64,000 bases of DNA from Rhea pennata (taxonomy: Eukaryota > Chordata > Aves > Rheiformes > Rheidae). Below the pieces are notes generated by a model, which was not told the origin of the DNA, searched no databases, and worked only from the letters and a program-made list of their open reading frames with translations. The DNA lies in NCBI RefSeq assembly GCF_028389875.1, contig NC_084663.1, positions 212,567,876-212,631,875 on the forward strand, read 5' to 3'. A program made the position numbers and the translations under genes. Positions 22,701 to 37,400 of the stretch are shown here, piece by piece (positions within the stretch are counted from its first letter, which is position 1; each line of letters opens with the position of its first letter).

Positions 22701-25700
22701 GATGAAATTTCGGTTTCTGGTGTCCTAGTTACACTGAATGCCTGTTTCTTACTTTTTGCCACACTGCATAGCATCAGATCAGCAAACTGACTCATGTTTC
22801 TCTATGTTAGCATTGTCCCAATTCCTTCTTCTAATGAAGAAATTCGCCTGGTGGACGATGCATTTGGAAAAATTTGTCACATGGTTAGTGATGGTTCCTG
22901 GGTTGTTAGAGTACAAGCTGCTAAATTACTGGTAAGTGGCATTTTCTTCCTCTGTATCTGAGAATAGCTCATGTTATGTTACCTTCTTTTTTGTATGTTT
23001 GAAAAGAAATGGGAGGAAATGTTAGATCTGTTTAGATCAATTTCTACCAAAATTTGGGGAAGGAGAAAAATGCGAGAGGTAGATTTTTTTTTTTATAGTT
23101 TCTCAGCTGAACTCTGCAGTGATTCTTTGAGGATAGAGGGTTGGTTATCCAACAAAAAAAAAGTGCTTTTAATAATTCCCTTTACCTACTTTTCAAACAC
23201 AACAGGTGTAACCCAACATACTCAAGAAAGACCATGTTAACATCAGTAGGAAAATAAGATGTGCTGACTATTTTAAGCAAATTCTTTTGGACTCTGAAGT
23301 ATAGTAGCACTGAACGCTATATAAAGCTACTAGAATGAATGGAAATGTATGGTGTAATTTAAAATAATTCAGTTTCTTCTTCTTCTTTTTTTTTCTTTAG
23401 GGTTCTATGCAACAAGTTAGCTCCCATTTCTTAGAGCAGACACTTGACAAGAAGCTCATGTCAGATCTGAGGGTATGTAAATATTTGGTTTTATTAGTTT
23501 TTACTGTGTGTAGTGTACTACGCACAACAGGTATGTTAATGTCAAGTGTGTTTGTTTAGCTTGCTGCAGGGCTATCGAGAGTTAATTGATGATGATGCAT
23601 TTTCTGTTAGATTAACGTCAATGAAGCAATTGCTAGTTTTAGATTTCATTAGTTGAGCATGCAGTAAACAGCTCTAGGCTATTCAGGTTTCACAGATGAA
23701 AGAAACATTTGTTTGTTCTTCTGACAGCGTTTTGGCTAAAAGTTTTATTTATTGTGGATGGAAAGATTGCGTCCTAGTCCTGAGAGGAAGCTTATGGCAG
23801 TGTTGTAGAAGATCTGACTGGCAGACATTTCGAGAGACATAGGTAGCTAGAGACATAGGTAGCTAGAGACTGGGACGCCTAAGCCCTGTGAGCAGAACTT
23901 TTCACTAAAATTCCTTAAGCGAACCTCTCAAGGTATTGTTTTCTGTATCTACAAAATAGTGATGAAGCTAGAGCTGCTGGTCTTTTCTGGGCTGCTTTGT
24001 GAAATACTACAGGATCCTTCAAATAAAGTGCTGCACAGCTTTTTTTTTTACGGGGTGGAGGAAAGAAGATACATTAGCAAGCGTGCTTAATGAATATCAC
24101 ATTTCCGTTTACACACTAGTAACTGCTATATAGTATGGACAGTCACTGAGGTGTTTAATTGCATTTTAACAAGTTTAACTGCAATATGGTAGCATCTGTT
24201 TTTGCAGATCAGTTGTGGGATGCTTAACTAGAGGAGCCTGAGCTCTGACCCGGTTTGGCTGTTTTTATGATGTTTAAGGATAGATTAATTAAAATATATT
24301 AATCGTTGTCTTTTCCCAACATTAAAAGTACAAAGAATTATTGGTGATTTGAAACTTCCATAGAAGGGGAGGGTAGTATTTGTTTTTCTCAGTATTTGCA
24401 TGTCTCTTTTCTGTCTGTGTCTCTAAACCTTTAACTACCTCTGGTTTTGAATCTGGGAAAAGCCATTTAATATATTGTTTGGTCATCTTTGAAGTAAACC
24501 ATAATCACAACTGAAAAACTTGTTTGCACAGAGGAAGCGAACTGCACATGAACGAGCCAAAGAACTCTACAGCTCTGGGGAGTTCTCAAGTGGCAGAAAA
24601 TGGGGAGATGATGCTCCCAAAGAGGAGATCGACACAGGCGCTGTAAACTTGATTGAGTCGGGAGCCTGTGGGGCTTTTGTTCATGGCCTGGAAGATGAGA
24701 TGTATGGTAGGTGTTAACTTACTACCCAGTGACTAAAGAAGGATATACGATCTGGTTCGTGCATTTTTTTGAAACAGACCACTTGGCAATTGTGTGTGGG
24801 TTTTTTTGTTTTTTTGGGGTTTTTTTGGAGGGGGGGAGGGGGGTTTGGTTAACAAATTGTGGATTTCAGGGTTGTTGCTTCCATTGTAATCTTTGACTTT
24901 TGGGGGAAGTTATTTCAAAGATGTTATAATATTGTACAGTACTTTTGATCAAAGCACTTAATTGAGTAGCTACATCTACATCATCTAGTTGTACCTCTAG
25001 ATCCTAGGATCACATATGCTTGTTAACATAGTGCTATTATACTGGTGTCTCCTGGTCTTACTGTGATTGCCGTGGAGGCTTTAGTTGTGTTTTTCCAACA
25101 TTTAATATTGGGTCTATTCTTTTGAGCCTGGGTAAATTCTGAATGTAAAAGTTAGCACAGGTGTTCCTGAGCTCCACGTTTGGCTGTAGCATTGACTATG
25201 GTGACAGCCTCAGGAAAATGGATGTTTGCAGCTTTTTAGCTTGACTTTCCTGTGGGCAAATTGAGGATTTGTGTTTCATGGGGCTATTGAGAACAGCTAG
25301 TATTTGTGTAGAATCATGACTACGTTGAGTTCTAAATGTTATTCTGGAATTTGTTTTTAATGTTACTGGAAGGATGGTGCTAAATTAGAAAGTATAAAAA
25401 CACTATAACTAAAATATCTCTTTTAGTTGTGTTGTAAAAATTGGTTTATTGTTCCATTACTCCTATAAATCAAAGCATGTCTTCCTAATGGAGGTGGTGA
25501 GCTAAACTCATCCTGGAGCTTAAAAATGCAACTTTGCTTCTTTCTGACTTAATGACAGAAATTGTTCGCTGGAGGAAGCCTGTTAATCGTGAACCACATT
25601 CTCCAGGTGTTTTACCATAGGTACTATATGGTGCCTTTGTGGGATGTCAATAAAATGGATAAAGATAGCGTATACACAGATTGAATAACGTAGATCTCTC

Positions 25701-28700
25701 TCTCCCTCCACTGCAGCATTTTTTAAATACTGCTGAGCTATCTCCTTCCTCACTCGCAGCAGTGCGTAATTTCTTACGTGGACTGTTGTAACTTTGAACT
25801 AAATTAGTGAGTCAGCTTCTGAAAGCAATATTGTTGAATTTTTTCTTTTGTTGTCATTTATTTGTTTTTCCTCTTTCATACCTTGGTCTTAATGACCACA
25901 GGGTCTGGTAGAAGTGGCAGAAGCTTTGTTACTGAATAAGCAAGGGTCTTGCTGTGTTTGCATTTTTCCACTTATTTGATTCCTGATGATTCTGATATGT
26001 TCTTTCAGAACAGCAGGCCTAAAAGCAACTTACAAGTTTAAGTAGATGTTTTCAAGATGAGCAATTTTGAGTGAAAAATAGAAATATGCTTAAAACAATA
26101 ATATTTGTAAGACATCAGATTCTTGTTCTTATGATCCTGGCACATGAATGATCCCAGCACATAAATATTATGGAAGCTAGCGAGGATGGCTGTAGGGAAG
26201 AAAATCTCATCTTCTCTTAAGCTTGTTTTATTTGGGTATTCTTAGAATTCCTGCGATGTTTTATAGTCTAAATAAATGGACATTTTTGATCTCTTCTTCC
26301 TTAAATTATACATTGTTTTTAATAATTAGGTGGCATGTTTTTGCCTTGTTTTGAGGAATCCAAAGTCATGAAAGAGATGAAGTTCATTCTGTTTATTGCT
26401 GAAATACTGCAACTCTAGGGCTTTACAGCAATTTGTAAAGTGCTACACAGCAAGTTAAAAATGCAAAGAATGCTCTGAGCAATTAAGATGTCAGGCAGAA
26501 TAAAGCAAACAGAGTTTAACTATCTAAATTAGTTTGTTTAAGATACCAGGGTTATAGCTGCACTTGCAAAACACGCTATGAAAGGCATAATATTTATTGG
26601 TGCATAAGAGGCCTGTTTTCACGTGAAAGTCCGTCTAGATACATTTACAGCAGTAACATGTGCTCCGTTGGAGGGGGGGCTTTTGATCTGGAGACTTTCC
26701 TGTGGAAAGGACTTTAGTCTCCTTTGTCCTCAGAGTTTCTTTAGCAATTCCTATCCTAGGCTTAGCCCTGGAATATAGTGAGTTGTGGCCGTTGGATAGT
26801 ATACCCTTTAAACAGCACTAAGGATTGATTCCCTCCCTCTCTTCTAATAGAGGTTCGGATTGCTGCGGTGGAGGCTCTCTGCATGCTGGCTCAGTCTTCG
26901 CCTTCTTTTGCGGAGAAATGCCTTGATTTCTTAGTAGACATGTTTAACGATGAAATTGAGGAGGTGAGATTGCAGTCCATACACACGATGAGAAAAATTT
27001 CCAACAACATCACGTTGCGGGAAGATCAGCTGGATACTGTGTTGGCTGTCTTGGAGGTAAGAGCTGCTTTGGGGGGAAAAAATTGCCTTCCTGCTTTCTT
27101 TTGAGGTGTTAGCATTATATAATGCTAATCAGACCCATCCTTTGAGCTGAAACTGTCCACTGCTTTTTTTTTATTTGAGCACACTCAAATGTTCCTGATG
27201 TCCAATAGCTTGTAATCTCAAGTAGAACAGAATATTTTTTTTAAATAGATGAAAATTAGATAAAAACATTTTACCCTTAATTAGGGTAATGCAAAACCTG
27301 TGGTATTGCATAATGGGCATTTCCTCCTGTTTCTTTTTTTTCTCGTCCAGCACTCTGCATTATTTTGCATTGAATGCAGCTTAATTTTCTTTGGGTTTTC
27401 TGTGTTCAGTCACCCTGGCTACACCTTTTCTGAGCAAACAGAATAAAGACGTGGGCCCAAGATCACTCTTTTAACTATTTACCTGTACCATCTGCAGCAT
27501 AGTTTTTGCTTTTCCCAGCCAGTGCTCTCCCACATGATGCTCAGCCAGGATTCAGGGGATAGCATGGGCCAGGCTGCCTTGTTCTGGGGAAGGGGAAGAG
27601 AGTTCAGCTGTATGAGCAGTGCTGTGCCATACTGCTTCCCCTCAGGCCTGTTTTATTTACTAACTGAGCTATAGCCCTTGGGACATGGGTGAGTTTGGGT
27701 GTTTTTTTTGTTTTTTTCTTTTTTTTTTTTTTTTTTCCCAGATTTGCAGTATGCAGTAGTCAAGTCTCTGCATCTTTTGGAGAGCTTCCCAGCCTTTTTT
27801 CATGCTGTGAATCTACTGTTTCTGTCTCACCTTGCTGTTTATTTAATCCTGTGTAACAGTGGCTGCAGAAAGGAGCAAGCAAACTACCGCATTTTATCAG
27901 TCTGTAACAAATGCTATGAACAATGATCTGAATTTGCAAACACAGCAGCTAGTTTCAGGTGTCTCAGGCTTTTGTGTACCTGACTGATATTTGTTCAGAG
28001 CTGAGCATCTGTGCATTAAGGGTATAAACAATTACTAGTTAGACTGGAAAAATTTAGGGTTCTGTCCTAGGCTTCTGCGCTGATTTATCCTGTATATTAT
28101 GACAACTGACGTGTGAGAATGATTCACGATTTTGTCAGTTGGTCTGATTCAGAGAGGTGCTTGCTTGCTTTCTGTTTCAGCAGCAAAATCCAAACTCAAA
28201 TACCAAAATAAAAGATTTGGAAAAATAACATTAATTTTAAGGCCTAAATTGTTTTTAGGGTGGAAATACGGAAGAGTTGAGGGGCTGTAGTTTCTGGGTT
28301 TGTTCTGCTTTGAATTTGTCTGAATAATTCAGTCTACTCTTTGCTCTTCTCACAAGGCTGAAGCTCTATATTCTGTTTTTTTCACATGGTTCTTTATCTC
28401 ATCTTTCGTTGACTTGTTCTCCTATCTATCTCCTTGTGCCTCTCTTTTCTCCATACTGCCCTTCCTGTGGTCCATGTGACTCAGCCAGAATATTGCATTT
28501 CCTTGGGCATCCCATTCCAGTCCTTGGAGTACATATTCTTTTTCAGTCATAGTGTGTCTGTCCCTGTGTTCCCTTCCACCACGAAAAAGAAGGGCTGAGC
28601 AGTGCTTTCCTCCTTTGATCGTTTGTACGTGTTGGCTGTCATTTAAGAGCCTTTACAAGAGGATCATGTTTCTTCTTTTGTGCAAGACAGTGATGAATGT

Positions 28701-31439
28701 GCTGTCGATACTTGGCAAGTTATAAATAAAGTGAATCTACCACTGAAATGCATCCAGTTCTTGTATGCTGTCAAATTTCCAGTCTATCCAGCAGTGCTAC
28801 ACAAATGCTGGTAACAAGGAAGTATAATTCTTTTTTATATATATAAATATATGTATATATAATATATACATATATATATATAAAAGAATTATACTTCCTT
28901 GTGTGTGTGTATATATATATGTATATATGTATATGTGTATATATATATAAAACTACAATGTAGTTTTTGGTTGAAGGAGTATAATTATTCAAGCTGGAAT
29001 TCAACCATAACACTTCTAAAAATACTGCTTGAAGAGCATAAGCTCTGCTGAACAATATCTTTTTGCCTAATAAATAAAATGGTGAAATGTGACTTTAAAA
29101 GTGGCGTATCAAGGATTCCATATTATCGTAAAGAACACGTAAGAGTGGTTTTTCTTTTTATTATATTTTATTATACTTCTATAAACCAGTCACTGGGTAG
29201 AGTTCTTTCTGTCTTATGGACTATCTTTGTTAATCTAGTTTGTTATGTCTTCGGTGCTTGTGCAGACTCTTCAAAGACTGGCAACTGAGTTAAAGGCTTG
29301 TGGAATTGAGCTTCAGATGTTGAATAACAGTAGGCTGCTTCCAAGGAGGATGAAACAGGATTGTTTCGCTGGTCATCTAGGAATTAGCCAACACCTTTAC
29401 ATTTTTGTTAGTGTCTGTGCCTAAGAATAGCGACTGAATAGCGACTCTTGCTCTGTTTGAGAAGGTAAATGGTGGAAGAGAAAATGAAGCACATGTGTAA
29501 ATGAGACATCTTGGCTGAGTTCAAAAGCAGTAGACCCTGCAGCAGTTGCCTGGACTGAAAGTTCATCATTGTATAGCTATGATGAGCTGCAAATGTGTGC
29601 AAGTTTTTGGATGCCTCTATTACTAATTCATCCTTGGAAGAGGAATTGCTACGATTAAAACATTTGTATGCATGCGTATCTTCTCACTCAAAGGTGTTTG
29701 GGTTGGATTTTTAGGATTCTTCAAGGGACATTCGGGAAGCACTTCACGAGCTGTTGTGTTGCACCAATGTTTCAACTAAAGAAGGCATCCATCTTGCACT
29801 GGTGGAGCTACTGAAAAACCTGACCAAGTATCCCACCGACAGAGAATCCATATGGAAGTAAGTGTGTTTAGTGTCCTTGTGTTTCTGCTTGTTTTTCTGT
29901 TCTTCTTAGTAATTGAACAATCAGACAAATATTAACTCACTAAAGAGGTCACAGGTACTATAGGTGTAACATTCTGTTATTCTGTAAATATTTGGAATAG
30001 CAATTGTACTAAGCATTCTTCTTCTTCATGCCCAAAGTACAGATTCTGCATCTTATATATGTGTCAGTACTCGTACTGGGAATCCAGCACTGGTGGCCGT
30101 TTTTGGAAATAGCCCTCTATCATAAGCAGTCACTTCAAAGCATTCCCAGAGTTTTCAGTAAAGATTAATTCAGCCCTCAATTTAAAAACTCATCTCTTCA
30201 ATGCAGATAATGCTTTGTACTTACTTGAAACTGCATTAGATAAGTAATATTTACCAGCGGCTGATTATATCAGTTGTAACAAGTAGATTGGCTACGTAGC
30301 ATTATGCTCTTGGAGGGACTTATTCTGTCTGGGCTAAAATAACTAAAGGTTGTGGATTTTTTGGTAGCTTAATGGGAGCAACAAGGGAAGTGATATTACA
30401 ACACACATTTTGAGATAGAATTCTTCGTTATTGTTGGAAACACTTATTTTAGTCTTATTTTTAGCTTGCTTTTTCTTTTAATATAGTCTTACATTGCTTT
30501 TGTGGGTTTGTGGGTTTTTTGTTTATTTGCCGTTTAAATCTACCTCACTTTTTCTTTTGGAAAAAAATTTATGTTTATTATTAGCATTTAGTATGAATGT
30601 TTTTCTTGAATTATGTAGCTCCAGGTGTTAAGTGTTTTTCAACATGTTTCTGCCCTAGATTACTTACAGTTTATTTAAACTGTATTTATTATTCCTAGCT
30701 GTTTCAAGTTATCTTCTCAGTTTTGTTGGATCCCACTAAACATTAAAGCAAATACTGTGTCCTGAAGAGACAGTAGTGCCATGAGTTTGCATGAAGACTT
30801 GGACATGAGGATTTTGAGGTTGATCGACACCTCACTATGCCACTATAATATAGACTAGCAATGCTTTAAAATGTTATATTTTGCAGTGTACATGCTTACT
30901 AAGAAATATTTCAATCTGTGTATTTTCAGATGCTTAAAGTTCTTGGGAAGCAGGCATCCAACTTTGGTGCTTCCATTAGTCCCGGAGCTACTGAGCACAC
31001 ATCCTTTCTTTGACACTCCAGAACCAGACATGGATGACCCAGCCTGTATCCTTCCAAGGAAATCAGTTGTTCTCTTTAACTCCGAAACATTTAACTCCAA
31101 AACACTTAATCATTTTTTTTTCTAATTGCTCATATTCGTTATACTGTTTCGAGCTATAGCAGGCAATCCTGCGGCTATTTCTGAATCCCTTTGCAACTTA
31201 CTGTTATTATTCAGTAAGAGGTGGAATAACTGTTGTCTAGAACCATCTTCATAAATACCTATGGGATATAATTAACCAGATTATTCATTATAGTGAGAAA
31301 AAAGGGTTATCAAGGAGTTTGTCAAGGTTTAGGTCTTGCAAATGTGTTGTTTGATGTGAAAACGTCTGTCTAGTTTGCACTAATCTTAAAGATTGTTCAA
31401 CCTTCAAATAAGAAGAATGATTTTCCCTGACTGTGGTGT

Positions 31440-31481
<42 letters not shown>

Positions 31482-34400
31482 CAAGGCTTCCCCTATCTTC
31501 ACTGTTGTGTAATGTATGGAACACTATTATCTTTCAGTACAGCAGTGACTAAATCCCTCTAGTGCTATAAATTTATTGTCTTTTTGAAATAATTCAAAGT
31601 CCAAAATCCTTACATTAATGTTGGCACTTCTGATGCTTTAGCATACTAACTATTATTGTTATAGCATCATCTTTAATGATAGGAGATGCCTTAGAAATGT
31701 GGAATACCAGTTTCCTATTGTTCATTCTTCTCTCTTCCCCTCTGTGCAATTGCAGAACATAATTTCACTTATGGTGAATACAGAGAGATGTTAGACTGGA
31801 ACAGCTCTCCTCTACTGTGAGGCGTATTTATCTTGCCATTCAGAGGCCATCAGCCAGAACATCTATACAAGTCAAAGAAATACCTTATCAGAATTAAAAA
31901 GGGCTAGGATCAGGTGGAAAGATGGATTTATCCCTAACATGATAGTTAAGCAATAATTTGAGTAAATTTATGCCCTAGTTGAGAATTGAAGGAACAGTGG
32001 GGAAAAGGACTTTCGTTTGGCTAAAAGGATCTTTTTACTCTGAACCAGAGAATATTATTTGATAGGGTGCTCAGGAGTAAGCTGACTGCCAAATCCTTTG
32101 GAGAGGTGTTCTGTGAAGACAGGGCTGGGAGCCAGAAACTGCAAAGTAGAGCTGGATGTCGGTCGTCTTTTTTTATTATTATTTTATTTTATTTTCTCTT
32201 CAAATAAATTGTTAAAAAGTTTAGTTTTGATTGATTCAAAGTATTTAGCAAGTTTGAATCAAATTAGCTAATAGCTTCAGCTGAAAACTCGAAAAGGATT
32301 TTGGTCAAAGAGAGGGAATCGATTTGTCAAGGTGCTGCCTCTATGCTTGGCAGCCCGTAACTACAGCAGACTTTCATGAAATAGGAAATGTGAGTCCAGG
32401 TCCCTTCTGTGCTTGTGAGAGGGTTTGAACTTACTTCTTTCTCGTGCAAGCAAGCACCCTCGCCATCCTGAGCTGTACACTGGGGTCCTGTTACTCGCTC
32501 CTGCTAGAGATTTTGTGCTTGGGGTTTCCCTGTTACAGGCGGATGCCTCAGCTCTTGGCTAATTTTGATGCCTTTTGTATTTCATTTACTCTTGGACTGT
32601 GAAAATGACTAAAATGACTTTTCTATTCTATTCCAGAATCCCCTTCCAATGTTGATTCCCTGATTTGATTTAAATCTGTGCAAGAGTGTTTTTTTGTTTG
32701 TTTGTTTGTTTTTGTTTTTGGGGGTTTTTTTAGGGTTTTTGCACCATAGGAGATGCAGTAGTTTTCAAGGACTCTGAGAAAAATGTTTACTTTTAGTTAG
32801 TATTTGGGTACTGGACAGGTAAGCAGAGAATAAGCTCTGAGATGAGCAAGAGCGAACTTCACCTACTAGACCCATTCTACATTTGCTCTCCCTGGCTCCC
32901 ATGCTTTGTGTTGCCTGTGCGCAATCCCGCGTTGGCAATTACAGAACAGGCCATATTGGAGAAAAGATGTTATGTTTACACTTTGTACTTCATTTTCGTC
33001 TGCTCATACCGCTGCCTGTTTGGTTTTTGCTCATCACTCTCCCAATGTTAAAAAAAAAAAAATCACTCCTAAACAATTTCCAGCAAAGAAAGCGTTGTTG
33101 AGTTGTTGTTTAGCTTGCCACCCCCCAGGAACTCTTTCTGCTGCTGTTTATTTTTCTTTAACAATCCATTTCAATAGACATTGCTGTTCTGGTTCTGATT
33201 TTTAACGCTGCTAAAAGTTGTCCCACGATGCCCGCCCTGTTTTCTGATCATACGTTCCGACATTACGCCTATCTTCGCGACAGTCTCTCTCACCTGGTCC
33301 CTGCGTTGAGAGTAAGTTGAACCACCTCGCTTTGTGCTTCACCACTGTGTTGCTGCAAATACTGTAACGTTTTGAGTCCAAAAGGTTTTTCCTCGACCAT
33401 CAAGAGGGTGAACATTGAATTGTTCGCTGAGTAAGAGGAGCCAAATATTAAATTGTTACAATATGGAGTTTGTAATGTTTTGGGGAGTATAATAATGTTG
33501 CTGCTCTCGAGTGAGAATAGCACAGAATTTGCTGGTTAGGGAGGAGTACTGGAGGGCAGGATTCCTGGGAGCTTTCTGGCAGTGGGATAAAGAGGAGTTT
33601 AGCCTATACAAATCTTGCTTACATCCTACTTGCATGATTTACTTGCAGATGTGTTCCCTGTCACTTCGAAGCGTCTTTCTCCTGCATGGAAGTATAGGTG
33701 GTGCTGATGTTGGCCGTAAGCCTTATCACAGCTCATAAAATCAGCTGCGCTTTGTGTGGTCTTGACTTCATCATCTCATAGTTCATAGATCAGGAAGATG
33801 TTTCTCTCAAAGGGATGTTGAAATTTAAACTGAAGATCTCTGTCCAGGGGGGGATTATAAAATGGAGAGGGTTAATTAGCAAAGATGCAGACATGAAAGC
33901 CTCAATTAAAAGCTTTGAATCTGGGAAATAAATTGGAGTTTTCTGTCGCTAGTATTCTTGCCTCTAACTAGTGAGGCGGCATCTTAGAATGTTTTCACTT
34001 GTGTTAAACTCTTCTCTTTTGTGTGCATGTGTTTCTCTTTGCTTAGTTGCCGGGTAGAAAGCTGGTGTCCTCCCCTGTCTCTACCAGTATTACACCAAAT
34101 GAGGATCCTTCCCAGCAGTTCTTGCATCAGAGCCTGGAGAGGGTTTACAACCTTCAGCACCTCGACCCGCAGGGTGTGCAGGAGCTGCTGGAGTTTACCA
34201 TTCGGTAAGGCTGCAAACAAACTGGTTGGTTTGTTTGAAGATGGGTTCAAATTCCCAATTTCTTTGAAGTAACTGCATTGATTCTGAATACGAGTATTTT
34301 ACTTTGCTGTTGGGCGCTTAGTCTGAACCTCCTGATAGAAGTTGTGATTATATTGTGATTAAAAACAGAATCATGACCTGTTTAAAACAAAACCAGGGAT

Positions 34401-37400
34401 CTCAGCTCTGGCTTTACTACACCAAAAGATCAGTGTGTGTTTAAGGGGAATATCTTTTCAGAGCTTGGCCAGGTAAGGATTCTCGTGTGGGACTGTTCAC
34501 TTATGGTTGAATGTGCTTTCAGTTTTGTGGGATGGCAAGTTTGCATGTCGTTATTAGTTCTCTGTTCCTTTACAAATCCCTCGTTTTGATCGTGTTATTT
34601 GGAATGCACATGGGGTTTTTTGCAGGGAGAAAGAGTTTGTCCCCTTTGCTCTTCTAATTTTCAGGTCCCATGGCCTTTCATTCAGCGGGAGAGGGTTTGT
34701 TGGGTTCTTATAAATGGGACTGGTGATAAAGGACCCTGGCATTCTTCATCAGTGTGAAATTCATAGAGAGATTTTCCCAGAATAGACAACATTATTTTGC
34801 ATTGCTGTCTGCTGTTGATAAAGGTGCACAGTGTGGCTTCTGAATGTGAGTTGTGTGTTTCCTTTTCAATTTCCTGTGCAGACTGATTTGCACAAACAAA
34901 ACACTTGAAAAGGATCCTTTCAATGTGACTTGTCTGCTTGGTAGAAAAAGAGCTGTAGTTTAGGTGTTAGAAAAAAACAGTCTAAAATGCAGTGTTTGGA
35001 TCCAAAATGTGAATAAAGAATTCCAAAAAGCTTTATTTTTCTTTCTTCACAAAAAATCTGCTTTTTCTAAACATGCAGCTGTGAATTACCTTTAAACCCA
35101 CCTGCAGTGGAGAATGAACAATGTGCTCCTCACTGAAAACCTTCCTGTGAAAAGCAAATGACTTGTTCTCGACTATTTAGATGCTATTATGCATTAAACA
35201 GAACTAAACATTTTAGGCAGTCCCTTGGCAGAGTATCTGAAATCTCATAGGCACAATAAAATTCTGGAAACCTCACAGGCAATGGATATTTCCCATTCTG
35301 AATATAGGAATTTTATCTGAGAGCGCGATATAGATGGCTACATGTGTTTACATGCCGTAAAGGACAATAATACTCCAAAGTTATTGGAAATAATTTGTAT
35401 GCTTTTTGGTGGGATTCCCCCCCCACACTGGAATCACTACCTGGGAGTTGTACTAAACCAACTGCTGTTTTCTACCCTTAAGTGAATGGGAAGATTTAAC
35501 AACAAAACAAAAAAACGTTAAAGGTTATTTTGCAGAGGACAAGAGCTTGCGGCACTGACGGTTTGGTTGCTAAGAGGAGAGGGATAGAAGAAATTCACAG
35601 CAGTGGGTTCCCCAGTGGCACTTAGCTCCTTCCTCCTCCATCATTCTTGTCATCGGGGGAAGCAGTGCAGACCTCATGGAGCTGGTATCTGCTTGTGACT
35701 TGAGTTTCTAACTGTGCTGAGAACTGATGCTGTACCCCTAGGCTCTCCAGCTGAAGCTGTAGGAGAGGCTTTGTGAATTAGTCTGCGTGGTTTAGTTTCT
35801 CCCATCTATATAAGAGGATCGTTTTTTAAAAAAAAATCTTGCAGGCATGTTGAAATCTCATATATTTGTATGGAAATAGAATTAGGGGAATCGTGAACCA
35901 TAGAAGACTGGAAAATGGAATATTTGGCTGTTAGCTGAGAAGTGGCATTCCATTCCCCAGGAGCGTGTTGTGGTACATTAAGTATGATGTGGAAATGAAG
36001 CACCAGGGAGTCTGTTCTTTTCTGCTCTCCTGCAAAGGCTGGAGTTTAGTCACCATGTAAGGCTCAGACTGGCTCTGCTGTTGCTGCATTTAAGGAAAGA
36101 CCAACCCCTCTGCTTGGGAAAGATTTTTCCTTGGCGTCAGAGTTCACAGACAATCTCATGGATTCTTTCAGTGTCTCGGCTATCAGCAAACTTCAGGTTT
36201 GGCCGAGCCTGAGTTTTAGAATTGCATCATAAATATAGGAGCATTACAGCTAAAATAAGAGGACGGTTAGCTGATGAAACAGCATTCATTTTAATTTGGG
36301 GGTTTCTTTTAATAATAGTGGGGAACATGGAAATTGACAGTTTTAGTATGCTTCTGGAGCAAAGCAAAATGCAAATAAGAACAAAGATGTGTTGAATCCA
36401 CCTTATCCAAACTGTTTTTCATTACAGAACTGAAAATAAGTTCTCTTAATACAAATTTTTAATTCGTTTTAATCCTCAGTGGTCAGCGACATTAAGCTTT
36501 TGGGGTTCCATTGGCTGTCTTTTTTCTGGAGAATAAAAGCTACTTTTGTAGCTGTATGCTTTACAATAAATAGTTATACCCCACAGCAGCTTGTTTTGAC
36601 CATATCAGTACACTGGACTTAAAGAAGCTTGTTTTTAAAAATGCAGCTATAGAATCATAGATTCTGTAGTTCAGATGTGCCTTATTGCATGACTCCAGCA
36701 TGTTCGAAACAATCTTTTCTAGCCAACATGAGTAGTTAGATTTCCCAGCAGTGTAACTCAAATGGGTCATTAGCTGCTGTAGAAATCTGGAGTGTCTTAA
36801 GTTAAATCTGGAACTGCTACGCTGTATGGTTCCTATAGGGCTGCAGAGTAGTGTGGGTTGACAGACTTGCTGCTTCCACTGCTGTGCTCATGACAGCCTC
36901 CAGGAGCAAGAGAGATGCTGCAAATTGTTCTGTAGTGCCTCGTTTCTAAACGATTTCTGGTGCTTTTTGTAGGAATAAGCAGAAAGGAGATGCAGGAGGA
37001 GCTGGCTGGTTCAGCATTGCTGTTGCTGCACTCTGAGTACACTCAGATTAACATTTTGCCCTGCCCCTCTTAATGTTTTTTTTTTCTTTTTTTTTTCACT
37101 TGCTTCAGTGATCTTCAGAGGCTTGGAGAACTGCAGTCAGAACTGGCGGGGATGGCAGACTTCACTGCAACTTACCTTCAGTGTCAGCTGCTCCTCATCA
37201 AGGTTTGGTATCGTCTGGGTTTCTTGGACTATTGGTCTGAAGTGCCCACAGTCCATTGCAGTGGTGCACTTTTCCTGTTTTGATGTTTGCGCTGAAAACT
37301 GATTTGTAATGAAGGTGCAGGTTCCCTGGGGCTCCGATGTTCCTGCTTTCCTTCTGCGGCAAATTATTTACGTGGTGACTTTGCAAATGAGTACACCAGT

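Noticed and set aside
28771-29055. Minus-strand frame rich in Tyr, Thr, His and Ile
   Set aside because: It is a translated TA/TG microsatellite and palindrome inside an INTS4 intron.
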